Assembly (NCBI RefSeq): GCF_024809855.1
Contig: NZ_JANUEM010000011.1
Coordinates: 62,001-126,000, forward strand
Length of the DNA: 64,000 nt
Direction of reading: 5' to 3'
Source of the DNA: Rheinheimera pacifica
Lineage (GTDB): Bacteria; Pseudomonadota; Gammaproteobacteria; Enterobacterales; Alteromonadaceae
A program made the position numbers and the translations under genes. Positions 36,064-43,982 of the stretch are shown one piece after another. Under the pieces are notes generated by a model. That model did no database searches. It was given only the letters and a program-made list of their open reading frames with translations, and was not told the origin of the DNA. Positions within the stretch are counted from its first letter, which is position 1. Each line of letters begins with the position of its first letter.

Positions 36064-36516
36064 ATGGCACAGTTAAACACCCCAGAAATGAAGCATGTAT
36101 CTGACATTATTCAGGTACTTAACAGCGGCATCGAGTTTTACGGCGATGCGAAAGAAAAAGTTAAAGACCAGCACCTGGCTCAGTTTTTTGACCGCATGGT
36201 AAATGCGCGCCGTATGGTAAAAGAGCGCTTACAGCCATTTGCCGTGCAGGAAGATGGCAAGCGCGAAGAAGGTTCAGCCTTTTCAGTTGAAGCGCGTAAA
36301 GTGTATACCAAAGTTATTGGTGCTATGTCGTCTGACAAAGATCACACCTATATCAGCCAGCTGGAAGAAGTTGAAGATAAAACCCTCGAAGAAATCAGAG
36401 CTGCGCTGAAAGAAAATCAGCCTCCGCAGTTTGAAGCAGCGTTATTGCAATCTATGGCAACCATGCAGGAATGCCATGACGAAATGCGCGCTTTGAAAAA
36501 GGCCACCCGCCATTAA
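36064..36516 (+). CDS. DUF2383 (PA2169-type) four-helix-bundle protein
   Basis: A 150-residue all-helical protein with ferritin-like appearance (VLNSGIEFYGDAKEKVKD, HLAQFFDRMVNARRMVKERL). It matches what I recall of the PA2169 family, often stress-induced in Pseudomonas and of unknown biochemical role. Acidic and histidine residues are spread along the helices, but I cannot confirm a di-iron site. A very strong AAGGAG site suggests high expression. It is followed by a hairpin shared with the convergent asparagine-synthetase-like gene. Confidence 0.8.
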   Translation: MAQLNTPEMKHVSDIIQVLNSGIEFYGDAKEKVKDQHLAQFFDRMVNARRMVKERLQPFAVQEDGKREEGSAFSVEARKVYTKVIGAMSSDKDHTYISQLEEVEDKTLEEIRAALKENQPPQFEAALLQSMATMQECHDEMRALKKATRH

Positions 36517-36538
36517 AATGGTAATTTAACTGCCTTTT

Positions 36539-36573
36539 AAGCCCCGCCGGCGGTTAACACCAGCGGGGCTTTG
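36539..36573. terminator. Bidirectional hairpin between convergent genes
   Basis: Stem AAGCCCCGC / GCGGGGCTT with a loop of about 15 bases between the DUF2383 stop and the amidotransferase stop. The T-tracts are short on both sides. Confidence 0.65.
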
Positions 36574-36580
36574 CTATTAC

Positions 36581-38347
36581 TCACTGAATATTATGCTGCT
36601 GTAGCCACATTTCTAATAACGTAACCTGCCACAACTTTGAACCAAACCGGCCACTGAACTGTTCAGGCTTTGCCAACATCGTGTCAATATAATCCATATT
36701 AAACAACCGGCGCTGGCGAGCTACCGGCTGGCTGAATATCTCTTTAGCCAGTTGCAGATATTCGCCTTGCATTTTACGCAGTGCCGGCACCGGAAAATAA
36801 CCTTTGGGCCGGTCAATAACATCAGCCGGAATAATTTCCCGGGCTACCTGTTTTAGCAAATACTTCCCACCGTCACGCAATTTCAGCTGGTGCGGCATTT
36901 GAAATGCCAGCTCGACTAATTCATGATCCAAAAATGGCACCCGAGCTTCCAGGCCAAATGCCATGGTCATATTATCTACCCGTTTCAGTGGGTCATCTAC
37001 CAGCATAGCTGCGGTGTCCAGATGCAGAGCTTTATCTACCGGCAATTGCGCATCACAACCGGCAAAATACTGCTGAATATAGCTGAGTGAATAGTTACGC
37101 TGGCAATATTCAGGTGCCAGCACTTGTGTTAACTGCGCCTCGTCCCAGGAAAAATATGCATCGGCGTAGCACTGTGCCGCATTGCTGTCAGTGGCTTCTG
37201 TCATTGGCGGATACCAGTGATAACCGGCAAATACCTCATCAGCACCCTGCCCGCTTTGCACCACCTTAATGTGCTGACTTACTGCTTGCGCCAGCAAATA
37301 AAAGCCAATTACATCATGGCTTACCATAGGCTCTGACATCGCCTCAATGCAGGGGCGCAAATGGTTAAGCAAGGTGTTATGTCTGGCATAAATTTTTTGG
37401 TGGCGGGTATCGTAGTGGCTGGCAATAATATCTGAGTACTTAAATTCATTGCCCTCTTCTTCTGCTACATTGTCAAAACCAATAGAAAAGGTATGCAACT
37501 GCTTTTGCCCCAACTCGCTAAGCATACCAACCAGTAACGATGAGTCCAGCCCACCGGATAACAGTACCCCCACCGGTACATCGGCCTCCAGCCTGCGCCC
37601 GACACTGTTAAATAAAGCCTCATTCAACGCCTGCTGCCAGTCCTGCTCACTACGATGGTTGTCGTCGGTTGTTGCATGCAATTGCCAGTAACAGCCCTGC
37701 TGTACATCCCCCATCGCGCTAACTTTTAGCCAATGCCCTGGCTGCAGCTTATGCACACCACTAAACAAGGTATCAGTACCAACAATTGCCCGGAATGACA
37801 TATATTGATGCACGCCCAACGGGCTAAGCTGGCGGGGTACTTCGGCGCATTTTAGCAACGATGGTAAGGTAGATGAAAACCAGAATCCGTTACCGTTATG
37901 ATGATAATACAAAGGTTTAATACCCAGCCTGTCGCGGGCAAAGAAGGTGCTGTTGCTGTCGCGGTGCCAGATAGCAAAGGCAAACATGCCATTAAACCGC
38001 GCCATACAGTGTTCCTGCCACTGGGCATAGGCTTTTAAAATAACTTCGGTATCACTGGTAGAAAAAAACTGATGCCCCAGTTGCTCCAACTCGTAGCGCA
38101 AGGCTTTATAGTTATAAATACAACCGTTAAATACTATGGTTAAACCAAGTTTGGCATCATGCATTGGCTGCGCCCCGGCTGCGGTTAAATCAATAACGTT
38201 AAGCCGCTGGTGGCCAAAACAAACATTACCCTGTGCTGCCACGCCCCTGCCATCTGGCCCACGCACTGCCAACACATCTAACATTGCATCAACATAATGC
38301 GTTGATGCCTTACCCTGAAAACTGATTTCTCCTGCTATTCCACACAT
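36581..38347 (-). CDS. Asparagine-synthetase-like amidotransferase (N-acetylglutaminylglutamine type)
   Basis: A 588-residue two-domain enzyme. The N-terminal class II glutaminase domain starts MCGIAGEISF with Cys2 as nucleophile, then RGPDGRG and FNGCIYNYKALRYEL. The C-terminal AsnB domain has the ATP loop VLLSGGLDSSLLVGML and SEPMVSHDVIGFYLL...SGQGADEVFAGYHWYP. The last segment and the overall length match the N-acetylglutaminylglutamine amidotransferase branch (osmolyte NAGGN synthesis in Pseudomonas and relatives) more than AsnB. The usual partner there is a fused GNAT/ATP-grasp synthetase; here the divergent neighbour is a plain RimK-type ligase plus a second glutaminase. I chose the ATG that puts Cys at position 2; AGAGGG precedes it. 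Confidence 0.82.
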   Translation of the reverse strand: MCGIAGEISFQGKASTHYVDAMLDVLAVRGPDGRGVAAQGNVCFGHQRLNVIDLTAAGAQPMHDAKLGLTIVFNGCIYNYKALRYELEQLGHQFFSTSDTEVILKAYAQWQEHCMARFNGMFAFAIWHRDSNSTFFARDRLGIKPLYYHHNGNGFWFSSTLPSLLKCAEVPRQLSPLGVHQYMSFRAIVGTDTLFSGVHKLQPGHWLKVSAMGDVQQGCYWQLHATTDDNHRSEQDWQQALNEALFNSVGRRLEADVPVGVLLSGGLDSSLLVGMLSELGQKQLHTFSIGFDNVAEEEGNEFKYSDIIASHYDTRHQKIYARHNTLLNHLRPCIEAMSEPMVSHDVIGFYLLAQAVSQHIKVVQSGQGADEVFAGYHWYPPMTEATDSNAAQCYADAYFSWDEAQLTQVLAPEYCQRNYSLSYIQQYFAGCDAQLPVDKALHLDTAAMLVDDPLKRVDNMTMAFGLEARVPFLDHELVELAFQMPHQLKLRDGGKYLLKQVAREIIPADVIDRPKGYFPVPALRKMQGEYLQLAKEIFSQPVARQRRLFNMDYIDTMLAKPEQFSGRFGSKLWQVTLLEMWLQQHNIQ

Positions 38348-38469
38348 ACTCACCCTCTGCATTTATTGCTTATGGCAGCAGGTTTTGACAAACCCGGCCG
38401 GCGCTAAATTTCAGCATATCTGACAGCATCATCAGGCTTTGCTCTCAAGCCAACCTAATGCAGACTTTT

Positions 38470-38534
38470 TTAAGTGTAGCCTTAATTGGCGGCCTTTACC
38501 GGGCAATGTGCCGGTTTCCTTGTGCTACACTTAA
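38470..38534. promoter_or_regulatory. Long nested inverted repeat upstream of the RimK-type ligase
   Basis: An 11-base perfect outer stem (TTAAGTGTAGC at 38470-38480 with GCTACACTTAA at 38524-38534) encloses an inner ACCGG/CCGGT hairpin. It ends 33 bases before the ligase start, in the 220-base divergent intergenic region. It could be a structured mRNA leader or an operator for both directions. It is not a terminator: no T-run follows. Confidence 0.5.
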
Positions 38535-38567
38535 CTTTTAATCAACAATTACTAAGGTAGCGTTGAA

Positions 38568-39521
38568 ATGAATATTTGTATTTTGTCGACCGATCAGGAA
38601 ACAGATGATCATCGGCTGCTGGAGGCTGCGCGGGCCAAAGGCCATACTGCACAGTTATATAACATCCGCGATATCAGTATGGCGCTAACAACCGACAAAC
38701 CCTCCATTTACTGGCGCGACAAAGACATAACCAAAACCTTCGACGCTATTATTCCGCGCTTAAACGTCAACTTTACCGATTACGGCACCAACGTATTACA
38801 GCAATTTATCTGCAGCCGGACCTATGTCAGTGAGTCACCGGCTGCACTACGGCTGGGCCGCGATAAATTAAAGTGTTTGCAGTATCTGCTGGCCAGGGGC
38901 TTGCCGTTTCCCGCTACCGGTATTGCCTACACACCGCAGGGGTTCCGGCAACTGGCAAAGGTTATCGGTTTACCAATGATTATTAAACTGATTGAAAGTA
39001 CCGAAGGTACCGGTATTTTTCTGGTACACAGCCTAAAAGAAATGGATAACATCGTCAGGACATTCAGCCAGTTAGGCGCATCTTATATTATCCAGCACTT
39101 TGTTACAGAAGCTGCTGGCACTGACATCAGAGCTTTTGTCGTGGGTGGTAAAGTAGTAGCCAGCATGTGCCGCCGCTCACAAGATGGCGATTTCAGATCG
39201 AATGTTGCGCTGGGCGGCTGCTCTGAACCTTATCAGCTAACAACGGCCGAAGAACAGATGGTGCTATCTGCCACTGCATCTATTGGTATCAACGTTTCCG
39301 GAGTAGATTTTGTCCGCTCCAATGATGGCCCGATGCTGCTGGAGATCAATGTTTCCCCCGACTTTACCGGCGAACAGGGTATAGAAAAAGTAACTGGAAT
39401 TAACATTGCCGATGCCATTATTGATTTTGTTGTATCGCAAGTGCATCGTTTTTATGAAAACCGTTACCCCAGCGCCAAAGTACTTGAATTACAAAGAGGT
39501 ATCTTATGTGCCGATGGATAG
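38568..39521 (+). CDS. RimK-type alpha-L-glutamate ligase (ATP-grasp)
   Basis: A 317-residue ATP-grasp ligase resembling RimK over its length. The pre-ATP-grasp domain (residues 1-90, ILSTDQETDDHRLLEAARAKGH, FDAIIPRLNVNFTDYGTNVLQQF) is followed by the ATP-binding core (PMIIKLIESTEGTGIFLV, GTDIRAFVVGGKVVASMCRRSQDGDFRSN) and the metal/phosphate site LLEINVSPDFTGEQGIEKVTGI. RimK adds Glu to the C-terminus of ribosomal protein S6; other family members join amino acids into small peptides. Overlap of 16 bases with a glutaminase gene, and divergence from an amidotransferase, argue for a peptide or metabolite role here, not S6 modification. Substrate unknown. Confidence 0.85.
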   Translation: MNICILSTDQETDDHRLLEAARAKGHTAQLYNIRDISMALTTDKPSIYWRDKDITKTFDAIIPRLNVNFTDYGTNVLQQFICSRTYVSESPAALRLGRDKLKCLQYLLARGLPFPATGIAYTPQGFRQLAKVIGLPMIIKLIESTEGTGIFLVHSLKEMDNIVRTFSQLGASYIIQHFVTEAAGTDIRAFVVGGKVVASMCRRSQDGDFRSNVALGGCSEPYQLTTAEEQMVLSATASIGINVSGVDFVRSNDGPMLLEINVSPDFTGEQGIEKVTGINIADAIIDFVVSQVHRFYENRYPSAKVLELQRGILCADG

Positions 39522-40339
39522 CCTATACCGGCAAACCAATATATCTGGATACTCTGGTTACCAAACCCGACCATTCGCTGGTAGTACAAAGTCGGCATAG
39601 CCAAATGAATTACACTAACAGCGGCCAGTTGCTAAGCACTAATGGTGATGGCTTTGGCATTGGCTGGTACGACAAACGTGCCAGCCCCGGCCTGTTCAAA
39701 GATGATTTACCCGCCTGGCATAACACCAACCTGAACAATTTATGCCACCAGGTTAAATCTCATACCTTTATGGCACATATCAGGGCAACGACCACAGGTG
39801 ATATTCAGCGGACCAATTGCCATCCGTTCAGTTATAAAAACTGGCTATTTCAACATAATGGCCATGTCAGCAACTTTCCTAAGTTACGCCGCCAGCTACA
39901 GCTAAAAATTGCGCCAAAGTTGTACCCACACTTACAGGGTACAACCGACAGCGAAACGTTCTTTTTGCTGGCCCTCACTTATGGTTTACAGGAAAATCCC
40001 AAAGCAGCAATGCAAAAAATGGTGGCTGAAGTGCTGCAAACGTTAAAACAGATTGATAAACAAGGAGTGCTGAACCTGTCTTGTGCCATCTCTGACGGCA
40101 ACAAGCTTTACACAGTGCGCTACTCACATAATGAAGCCCCCATGACACAGTTCGTGTCAACAGACGCGAGTTGTCTGGAAGAATTTGACGACTCAAAACC
40201 GCAAATTCCCTCTGGTAGCACGATAGTGGTATCAGAGCCGCTGGATCATGTCAGTGATAAGTGGACAACGATCGACAGCAACACTTTTACCACTATTTAC
40301 CGAAGCAACATTAAAACTGAGCGCTTTACAGAGCATTAA
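39506..40339 (+). CDS. Class II glutamine amidotransferase (EgtC/YafJ-like)
   Basis: A 277-residue stand-alone glutaminase domain. MCRWIAYTG puts the nucleophile Cys at position 2; NGDGFGIGWYDKR, FMAHIRATTTG (Arg that binds glutamine), NCHPFSYKNWLFQHNGHV (Asn and Gly of the oxyanion hole) and GTTDSETFF follow in the family order. It should hydrolyse glutamine or a gamma-glutamyl substrate. EgtC, a relative, removes gamma-glutamyl from an ergothioneine intermediate. It starts inside the RimK-type gene with AGAGG, so the two are co-translated. Confidence 0.87.
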   Translation: MCRWIAYTGKPIYLDTLVTKPDHSLVVQSRHSQMNYTNSGQLLSTNGDGFGIGWYDKRASPGLFKDDLPAWHNTNLNNLCHQVKSHTFMAHIRATTTGDIQRTNCHPFSYKNWLFQHNGHVSNFPKLRRQLQLKIAPKLYPHLQGTTDSETFFLLALTYGLQENPKAAMQKMVAEVLQTLKQIDKQGVLNLSCAISDGNKLYTVRYSHNEAPMTQFVSTDASCLEEFDDSKPQIPSGSTIVVSEPLDHVSDKWTTIDSNTFTTIYRSNIKTERFTEH

Positions 40340-40445
40340 TACAACACCGGCGCACGGCCACTGCTAATATAAGCAGCAGCCACTAGCCGCAGTGTCGCGT
40401 TTTATATCATAATCGCTACACTTATTTTTAGCTTAAAGAGTGATT

Positions 40446-40856
40446 ATGAAAATTATCAGTAGCCTTACTGCCATTCTGTTGGCGATTGCATTAACAGCCT
40501 GCTCTGACACCCCGGGTGACACTAAACTAAAACAACTGCTACAACAGCAGTATGATGCCAAATATGCCGGTTTAATGGATATTAACGATGTAAAGAAGCT
40601 TAATGGCTGGTCTGACAGTGACAACCATTACACCGCCGAAGTGGCTTACAATATTGCGTTTAAAAAGTCTTTTGCCGCTTTTATGAACGAACAGACTGAA
40701 CAGCCCGGCAACCCGCTGGAAAAAATGGTAACCGGCATGTCTGCCGGTATGTTAAAGCTACAATATGGCGATTTTAAAGCCGGTGACAAATATCAGGTAA
40801 AACAACAAACCCTGACATTACGCATGACAGAAAACGGCTGGATGTTAACTAACTAA
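40446..40856 (+). CDS. Small lipoprotein of unknown function
   Basis: A 136-residue lipoprotein: signal MKIISSLTAILLAIALTAC with the lipobox Cys at 19. The mature part is acidic/neutral with alpha-beta pattern (KLNGWSDSDNHYTAEVAYNIAF) and a C-terminal QQTLTLRMTENGWML, which looks like a ligand-free DUF4878-like stress lipoprotein fold, but I do not recognise the family. Its last four bases overlap the end of the convergent endonuclease-like gene. Confidence 0.62.
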   Translation: MKIISSLTAILLAIALTACSDTPGDTKLKQLLQQQYDAKYAGLMDINDVKKLNGWSDSDNHYTAEVAYNIAFKKSFAAFMNEQTEQPGNPLEKMVTGMSAGMLKLQYGDFKAGDKYQVKQQTLTLRMTENGWMLTN

Positions 40857-41956
40857 GCCGCCGGTGTATCGGCAGCTCTCTCTGGCCGGTGCACCTGCTC
40901 TGGCGATACAGCTTGCTCAGCCAGATCACTGGCTACCAGTTGCATATCGTCCGGTTCAAGCGTTACGGTTTGCTCTGCGGTGGTTTTCCCTTCCAGACGT
41001 AGCGTCATTAACAGCGGAAAATGATCTGAGCCTATATTAGGTAAACGTGCTATTTTTTGCAGACTAAAGTGGCTGCTATGAAACAGGTGATCCAGCGGCC
41101 AGCGGATAAAAGGGTAAGCGGCATGAAAGCTGTTAAACATACCCCGGCCAATACGCGGGTCAAGTAAACCACTTACCTTACGAAATAAACGGGTTGTTTC
41201 AGACCAGGCAACGTCGTTCAGATCTCCGGTAACGATAAGGGGTTGTTTACACTGTGCGACGCTCACCGCTAATACCAGCAGCTCGGCATCGCGCTCAGAA
41301 GAACTTTCGTTTTCAGTTGGGCTTGGCGGCGCCGGATGAACAAAATGCATTACTACGCGCATGCCGCTGGTTAGTTCCACTTCGGCGTGAATAGAAGGCA
41401 CATCCGGTTCAACTAAAAACTGCACCGCGCCATTGTGCAGCGGTAAACGTGAATACACATGCATGCCATATAAGTTGTCCAGTGGGCACTTGATGCTGTG
41501 CGGATAGTCAATACTTAACCTATCAAGTTGCTGTTGCCACCACAAATCAGATTCCAGCGTTACCAGTACATCAGGTTTGTACTGCTGCACCAGCTTGATA
41601 AGGGCAGGCGCATTACGGTTTGTCATCAACACATTAGCTGTCATTATTGACACCGTTTGGCTGTCATTACCCACGCTTTTGCTTAACGGAACCTCTGTAC
41701 GGTGTAAGCGGGTATAAGGCCAAATCCACCAGCCCTGCACAGCAAGGCACCCCAGATTAAGCACTATCAGCAACTGGCTAGCACCCTGCGTTATATCAAG
41801 CGTTGTCAGTTGCACAACCAATAACAGGCCACTAAGTACAGCCAGCTGCAAGCGGGGAAAATCCAGCCCACGTACTAACCAGTGCTTAATGCGGCTAAGA
41901 GGTAACAGGGTAAGTAATAGCAATATGGCAGTTAATACAGCAAAACTGGACAGCAT
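40853..41956 (-). CDS. Endonuclease/exonuclease/phosphatase family membrane protein
   Basis: A 367-residue EEP-fold enzyme preceded by two or three membrane helices (residues about 3-20, 35-55 and 62-80). The catalytic part begins VSIMTANVLMTNRN, then VLVTLESD (metal Glu), VMHFVHPAPP, LIVTGDLNDVAWS (Asp and Asn) and PNIGSDHFPLLMTL (final Asp-His). The group includes bacterial proteins annotated as YafD-like; the active site would face the periplasm. A Glu/Pro-rich tail of about 40 residues follows. Substrate unknown. Confidence 0.82.
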   Translation of the reverse strand: MLSSFAVLTAILLLLTLLPLSRIKHWLVRGLDFPRLQLAVLSGLLLVVQLTTLDITQGASQLLIVLNLGCLAVQGWWIWPYTRLHRTEVPLSKSVGNDSQTVSIMTANVLMTNRNAPALIKLVQQYKPDVLVTLESDLWWQQQLDRLSIDYPHSIKCPLDNLYGMHVYSRLPLHNGAVQFLVEPDVPSIHAEVELTSGMRVVMHFVHPAPPSPTENESSSERDAELLVLAVSVAQCKQPLIVTGDLNDVAWSETTRLFRKVSGLLDPRIGRGMFNSFHAAYPFIRWPLDHLFHSSHFSLQKIARLPNIGSDHFPLLMTLRLEGKTTAEQTVTLEPDDMQLVASDLAEQAVSPEQVHRPERAADTPAA

Positions 41957-42074
41957 TCATTATTCCGTTTGGTTAATAGTGTTTAACCCTAACTGATCCC
42001 GCTGCCTCAGGCAACGCAAAAACACCGCTGGCGGGCAACAAGCCGGTTTGGCACCAACAACATAATCTGCCGTA

Positions 42075-42115
42075 AGCATAAATAGCAACGGCCACCCGCT
42101 GGTAGCCGTTATGCT
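42075..42115 (-). terminator. Weak hairpin past the OmpA-like lipoprotein gene
   Basis: AACGGC/GCCGTT stem, extended by AGCAT/ATGCT with a bulge, 20 bases past the stop on the minus strand. The T-tract is poor. Confidence 0.35.
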
Positions 42116-42134
42116 TGATGCTTAAAAGTAATAA

Positions 42135-42668
42135 TTAAAACGCTACGACAATTTCTACCCGGCGGTTTGCTGCTCTGCCCCGCGATGTTTTGTTATCAGC
42201 AATCGGCTCTGACGGCCCACGGCCTTCGGCCAGCAATTGCTCAGCGGCTAATCCCTGCTGCTGTAAAAAAGCCATGACCTGCTCTGCCCGCTGCTGCGAT
42301 AATCTGTTGTTATAGGCTAACTGGCCGGAGCTATCAGTATGCCCAAGCACAGTAACATTTTGATAGGTTATACCTTTTAGTGATTCTGCTACTGCGCTTA
42401 ACTGTCGTTGTAATTCATTGCTGATACTGGCGCCATCATGCGAAAACGCTGTAATGTCAGGAAAAGACACTTTAACAGCATTGTCAGCCAACTCTGCAGT
42501 AGTGACACCCGTAGCGGGTTGCAACCGGGCAGCAAACAGTGTTTGTGGTTTGGCTGATTCCGCATTGACCCCCGCCGAACTTGCGGTAGAGCTATTTGAC
42601 GTGCTGACACAACCGGTTGATATTAGCGCCGCAATAACTGCGACGGAAAACGATAACATGCGCAACAT
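42135..42668 (-). CDS. OmpA-family peptidoglycan-binding lipoprotein
   Basis: A 177-residue lipoprotein: signal ending ALISTGC (lipobox), a Ser/Ala/Thr linker, then an OmpA-C domain (residues about 65-177) with VLGHTDSSGQLAYNNRLSQQRAEQVMAFL and GPSEPIADNKTSRGRAANRRVEI, which holds the diaminopimelate-binding Asp and Arg. Such proteins tether the outer membrane to peptidoglycan; it is like Pal or YiaD in size. GGAG site at the start. Confidence 0.9.
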   Translation of the reverse strand: MLRMLSFSVAVIAALISTGCVSTSNSSTASSAGVNAESAKPQTLFAARLQPATGVTTAELADNAVKVSFPDITAFSHDGASISNELQRQLSAVAESLKGITYQNVTVLGHTDSSGQLAYNNRLSQQRAEQVMAFLQQQGLAAEQLLAEGRGPSEPIADNKTSRGRAANRRVEIVVAF

Positions 42669-42847
42669 TTATACTCCGTTATTTAATGTTAAATACTGGC
42701 GCATACTTTAATGGTTTTATTTAGGCAAATAAACACTTTTATTTAACAAATAATAAAAATAAACCCCTTACTTATTTTCAATTGTTCTGCTAGTTGTTTA
42801 CTTAAAGTTGTGCAGTATCCCGATTGAACTTTAGTCGCAAATCCACT

Positions 42848-42966
42848 ATGGTATCACCATGCAAAGCCCCGAATGTTTTACCGCTAACACGCTATGCGTG
42901 CTACGGCCTTACAATACCGCTATCGCCTTCCATTCCTAGGCCGGTTTTGCCCTGCGCAAAGCCGGC
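42848..42966 (+). promoter_or_regulatory. Hairpin-rich leader ahead of the Rnk-like pair
   Basis: Three hairpins follow each other in the 359-base gene-free region 42669-43027: ATGGT/ACCAT (42848-42860), CACGC/GCGTG (42888-42900), and an 11-bp GCCGGTTTTGC / GCAAAGCCGGC stem with one G-T pair (42940-42966). A T-run (CACTTTTTTCTG) lies eight bases past the third. The order suggests a structured 5' leader, perhaps an attenuator, for the gene starting at 43028. The AT-rich part 42700-42830 probably carries promoters for both directions. Confidence 0.35.
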
Positions 42967-43027
42967 TGAACACTTTTTTCTGCTTAAACCCTTAATGTCA
43001 TTTTTGCTTCTCTGATCCGGAGCGCCG

Positions 43028-43438
43028 ATGTTCTTTTGTTATCCCAAACGGCCTTATGGCGCCGTTAGCCGGGCTATTGCAGCTCTGGCATGCCAGCAAC
43101 TGTTGCCAATTACCGCCTTGCAGCTGGCAAGTATTGTACATTTTATCGCCGACGATACGGCCAGGCACCGGCTTAGTAGTAATACCAGCTGTATCCGGCC
43201 TGGCAGCTCGGTAGAGCTGCACAATACCGACACCGATGAGCGTGGTTGGTTACAAGTGGTTTGTCCGGCGCAAGCCAGTTATCGCCGGGGCCGTATTTCT
43301 ATTATCTCGCCGCTGGGGGCAGTGCTGGCTGGCAAAGCTCCCGATGCAGATATTGAGCTAACCGTACTGTGCCAACGCCTGCATTTTCGCGTGCTGACAG
43401 TACTAAACGTAACACACCGTCAACCAAGGAGATCTTAA
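43028..43438 (+). CDS. Rnk-like protein with GreA/GreB C-terminal fold, atypical N-terminus
   Basis: A 136-residue protein whose second half (SCIRPGSSVELHNTDTDERGWLQVV, ISIISPLGAVLAGKAPDADIEL) matches the FKBP-like domain of Rnk and GreA/B that contacts RNA polymerase. The N-terminal 45 residues are hydrophobic and cysteine-bearing and do not form the usual short coiled-coil. Its stop overlaps the ATG of the true Rnk homologue by one base (TAATG). This is probably a diverged tandem duplicate. Confidence 0.65.
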   Translation: MFFCYPKRPYGAVSRAIAALACQQLLPITALQLASIVHFIADDTARHRLSSNTSCIRPGSSVELHNTDTDERGWLQVVCPAQASYRRGRISIISPLGAVLAGKAPDADIELTVLCQRLHFRVLTVLNVTHRQPRRS

Positions 43439-43839
43439 TGAAAACACCCGATATCACTGTATCTACCACCGACTTTGACCGGTTGGAACAACTGCTTAGC
43501 AGCCTGCCAGCGGATACTGTGGGCAGCAACACCCTGCGTCAGGAGCTGGAGCGCGCCAATTTGGTAACGCCGCAACAATTGCCCGCCAATGTGGTAAGCA
43601 TGAATTCTACAGTACGCTTTAGCTTTGCTGATGGTAAAAGCAGCAGTTTAACGCTGGTATACCCAAAAGACGCCGCCCAAAGCAATACTATTTCAATACT
43701 GGCACCGGTAGGCAGTGCCTTGCTGGGACTGCAAGTGGGCGATAGTATTAACTGGCCACTGCCCAGTGGCGATATGTCAACCATCACCGTAGACGAAGTG
43801 CTGTACCAGCCAGAGCGCGAAGGTGCTTACCACCGCTGA
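43438..43839 (+). CDS. rnk: Nucleoside diphosphate kinase regulator Rnk
   Basis: A 133-residue protein that fits Rnk over its full length: N-terminal helices (TTDFDRLEQLLSSLPADTVGSNTLRQELERA), then LPANVVSMNSTVRFSFADG, LVYPKDAAQSNTISILAPVGSALLGLQVGDSI and the ending VLYQPEREGAYHR. Rnk binds RNA polymerase near the secondary channel and affects nucleotide pools. The start has GGAG and is translationally coupled to the upstream paralogue. Confidence 0.9.
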   Translation: MKTPDITVSTTDFDRLEQLLSSLPADTVGSNTLRQELERANLVTPQQLPANVVSMNSTVRFSFADGKSSSLTLVYPKDAAQSNTISILAPVGSALLGLQVGDSINWPLPSGDMSTITVDEVLYQPEREGAYHR

Positions 43840-43847
43840 ACAGCGCC

Positions 43848-43872
43848 CCAGCCCCGCTCACAACGGGGCTGG
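43848..43872 (+). terminator. Intrinsic terminator after rnk
   Basis: Stem CCAGCCCCG / CGGGGCTGG, seven-base loop, nine bases past the stop, followed by ATGTATTTTA. Confidence 0.7.
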
Positions 43873-43982
43873 ATGTATTTTACTCATGTACTTTATTTAT
43901 CAGATAAACGCTTCCGGCTTCGCAAACCAGCTTAACTGCTATAGAATGCGCCACCTTAATTTTGCGCGGGCGTTATGCAGCC

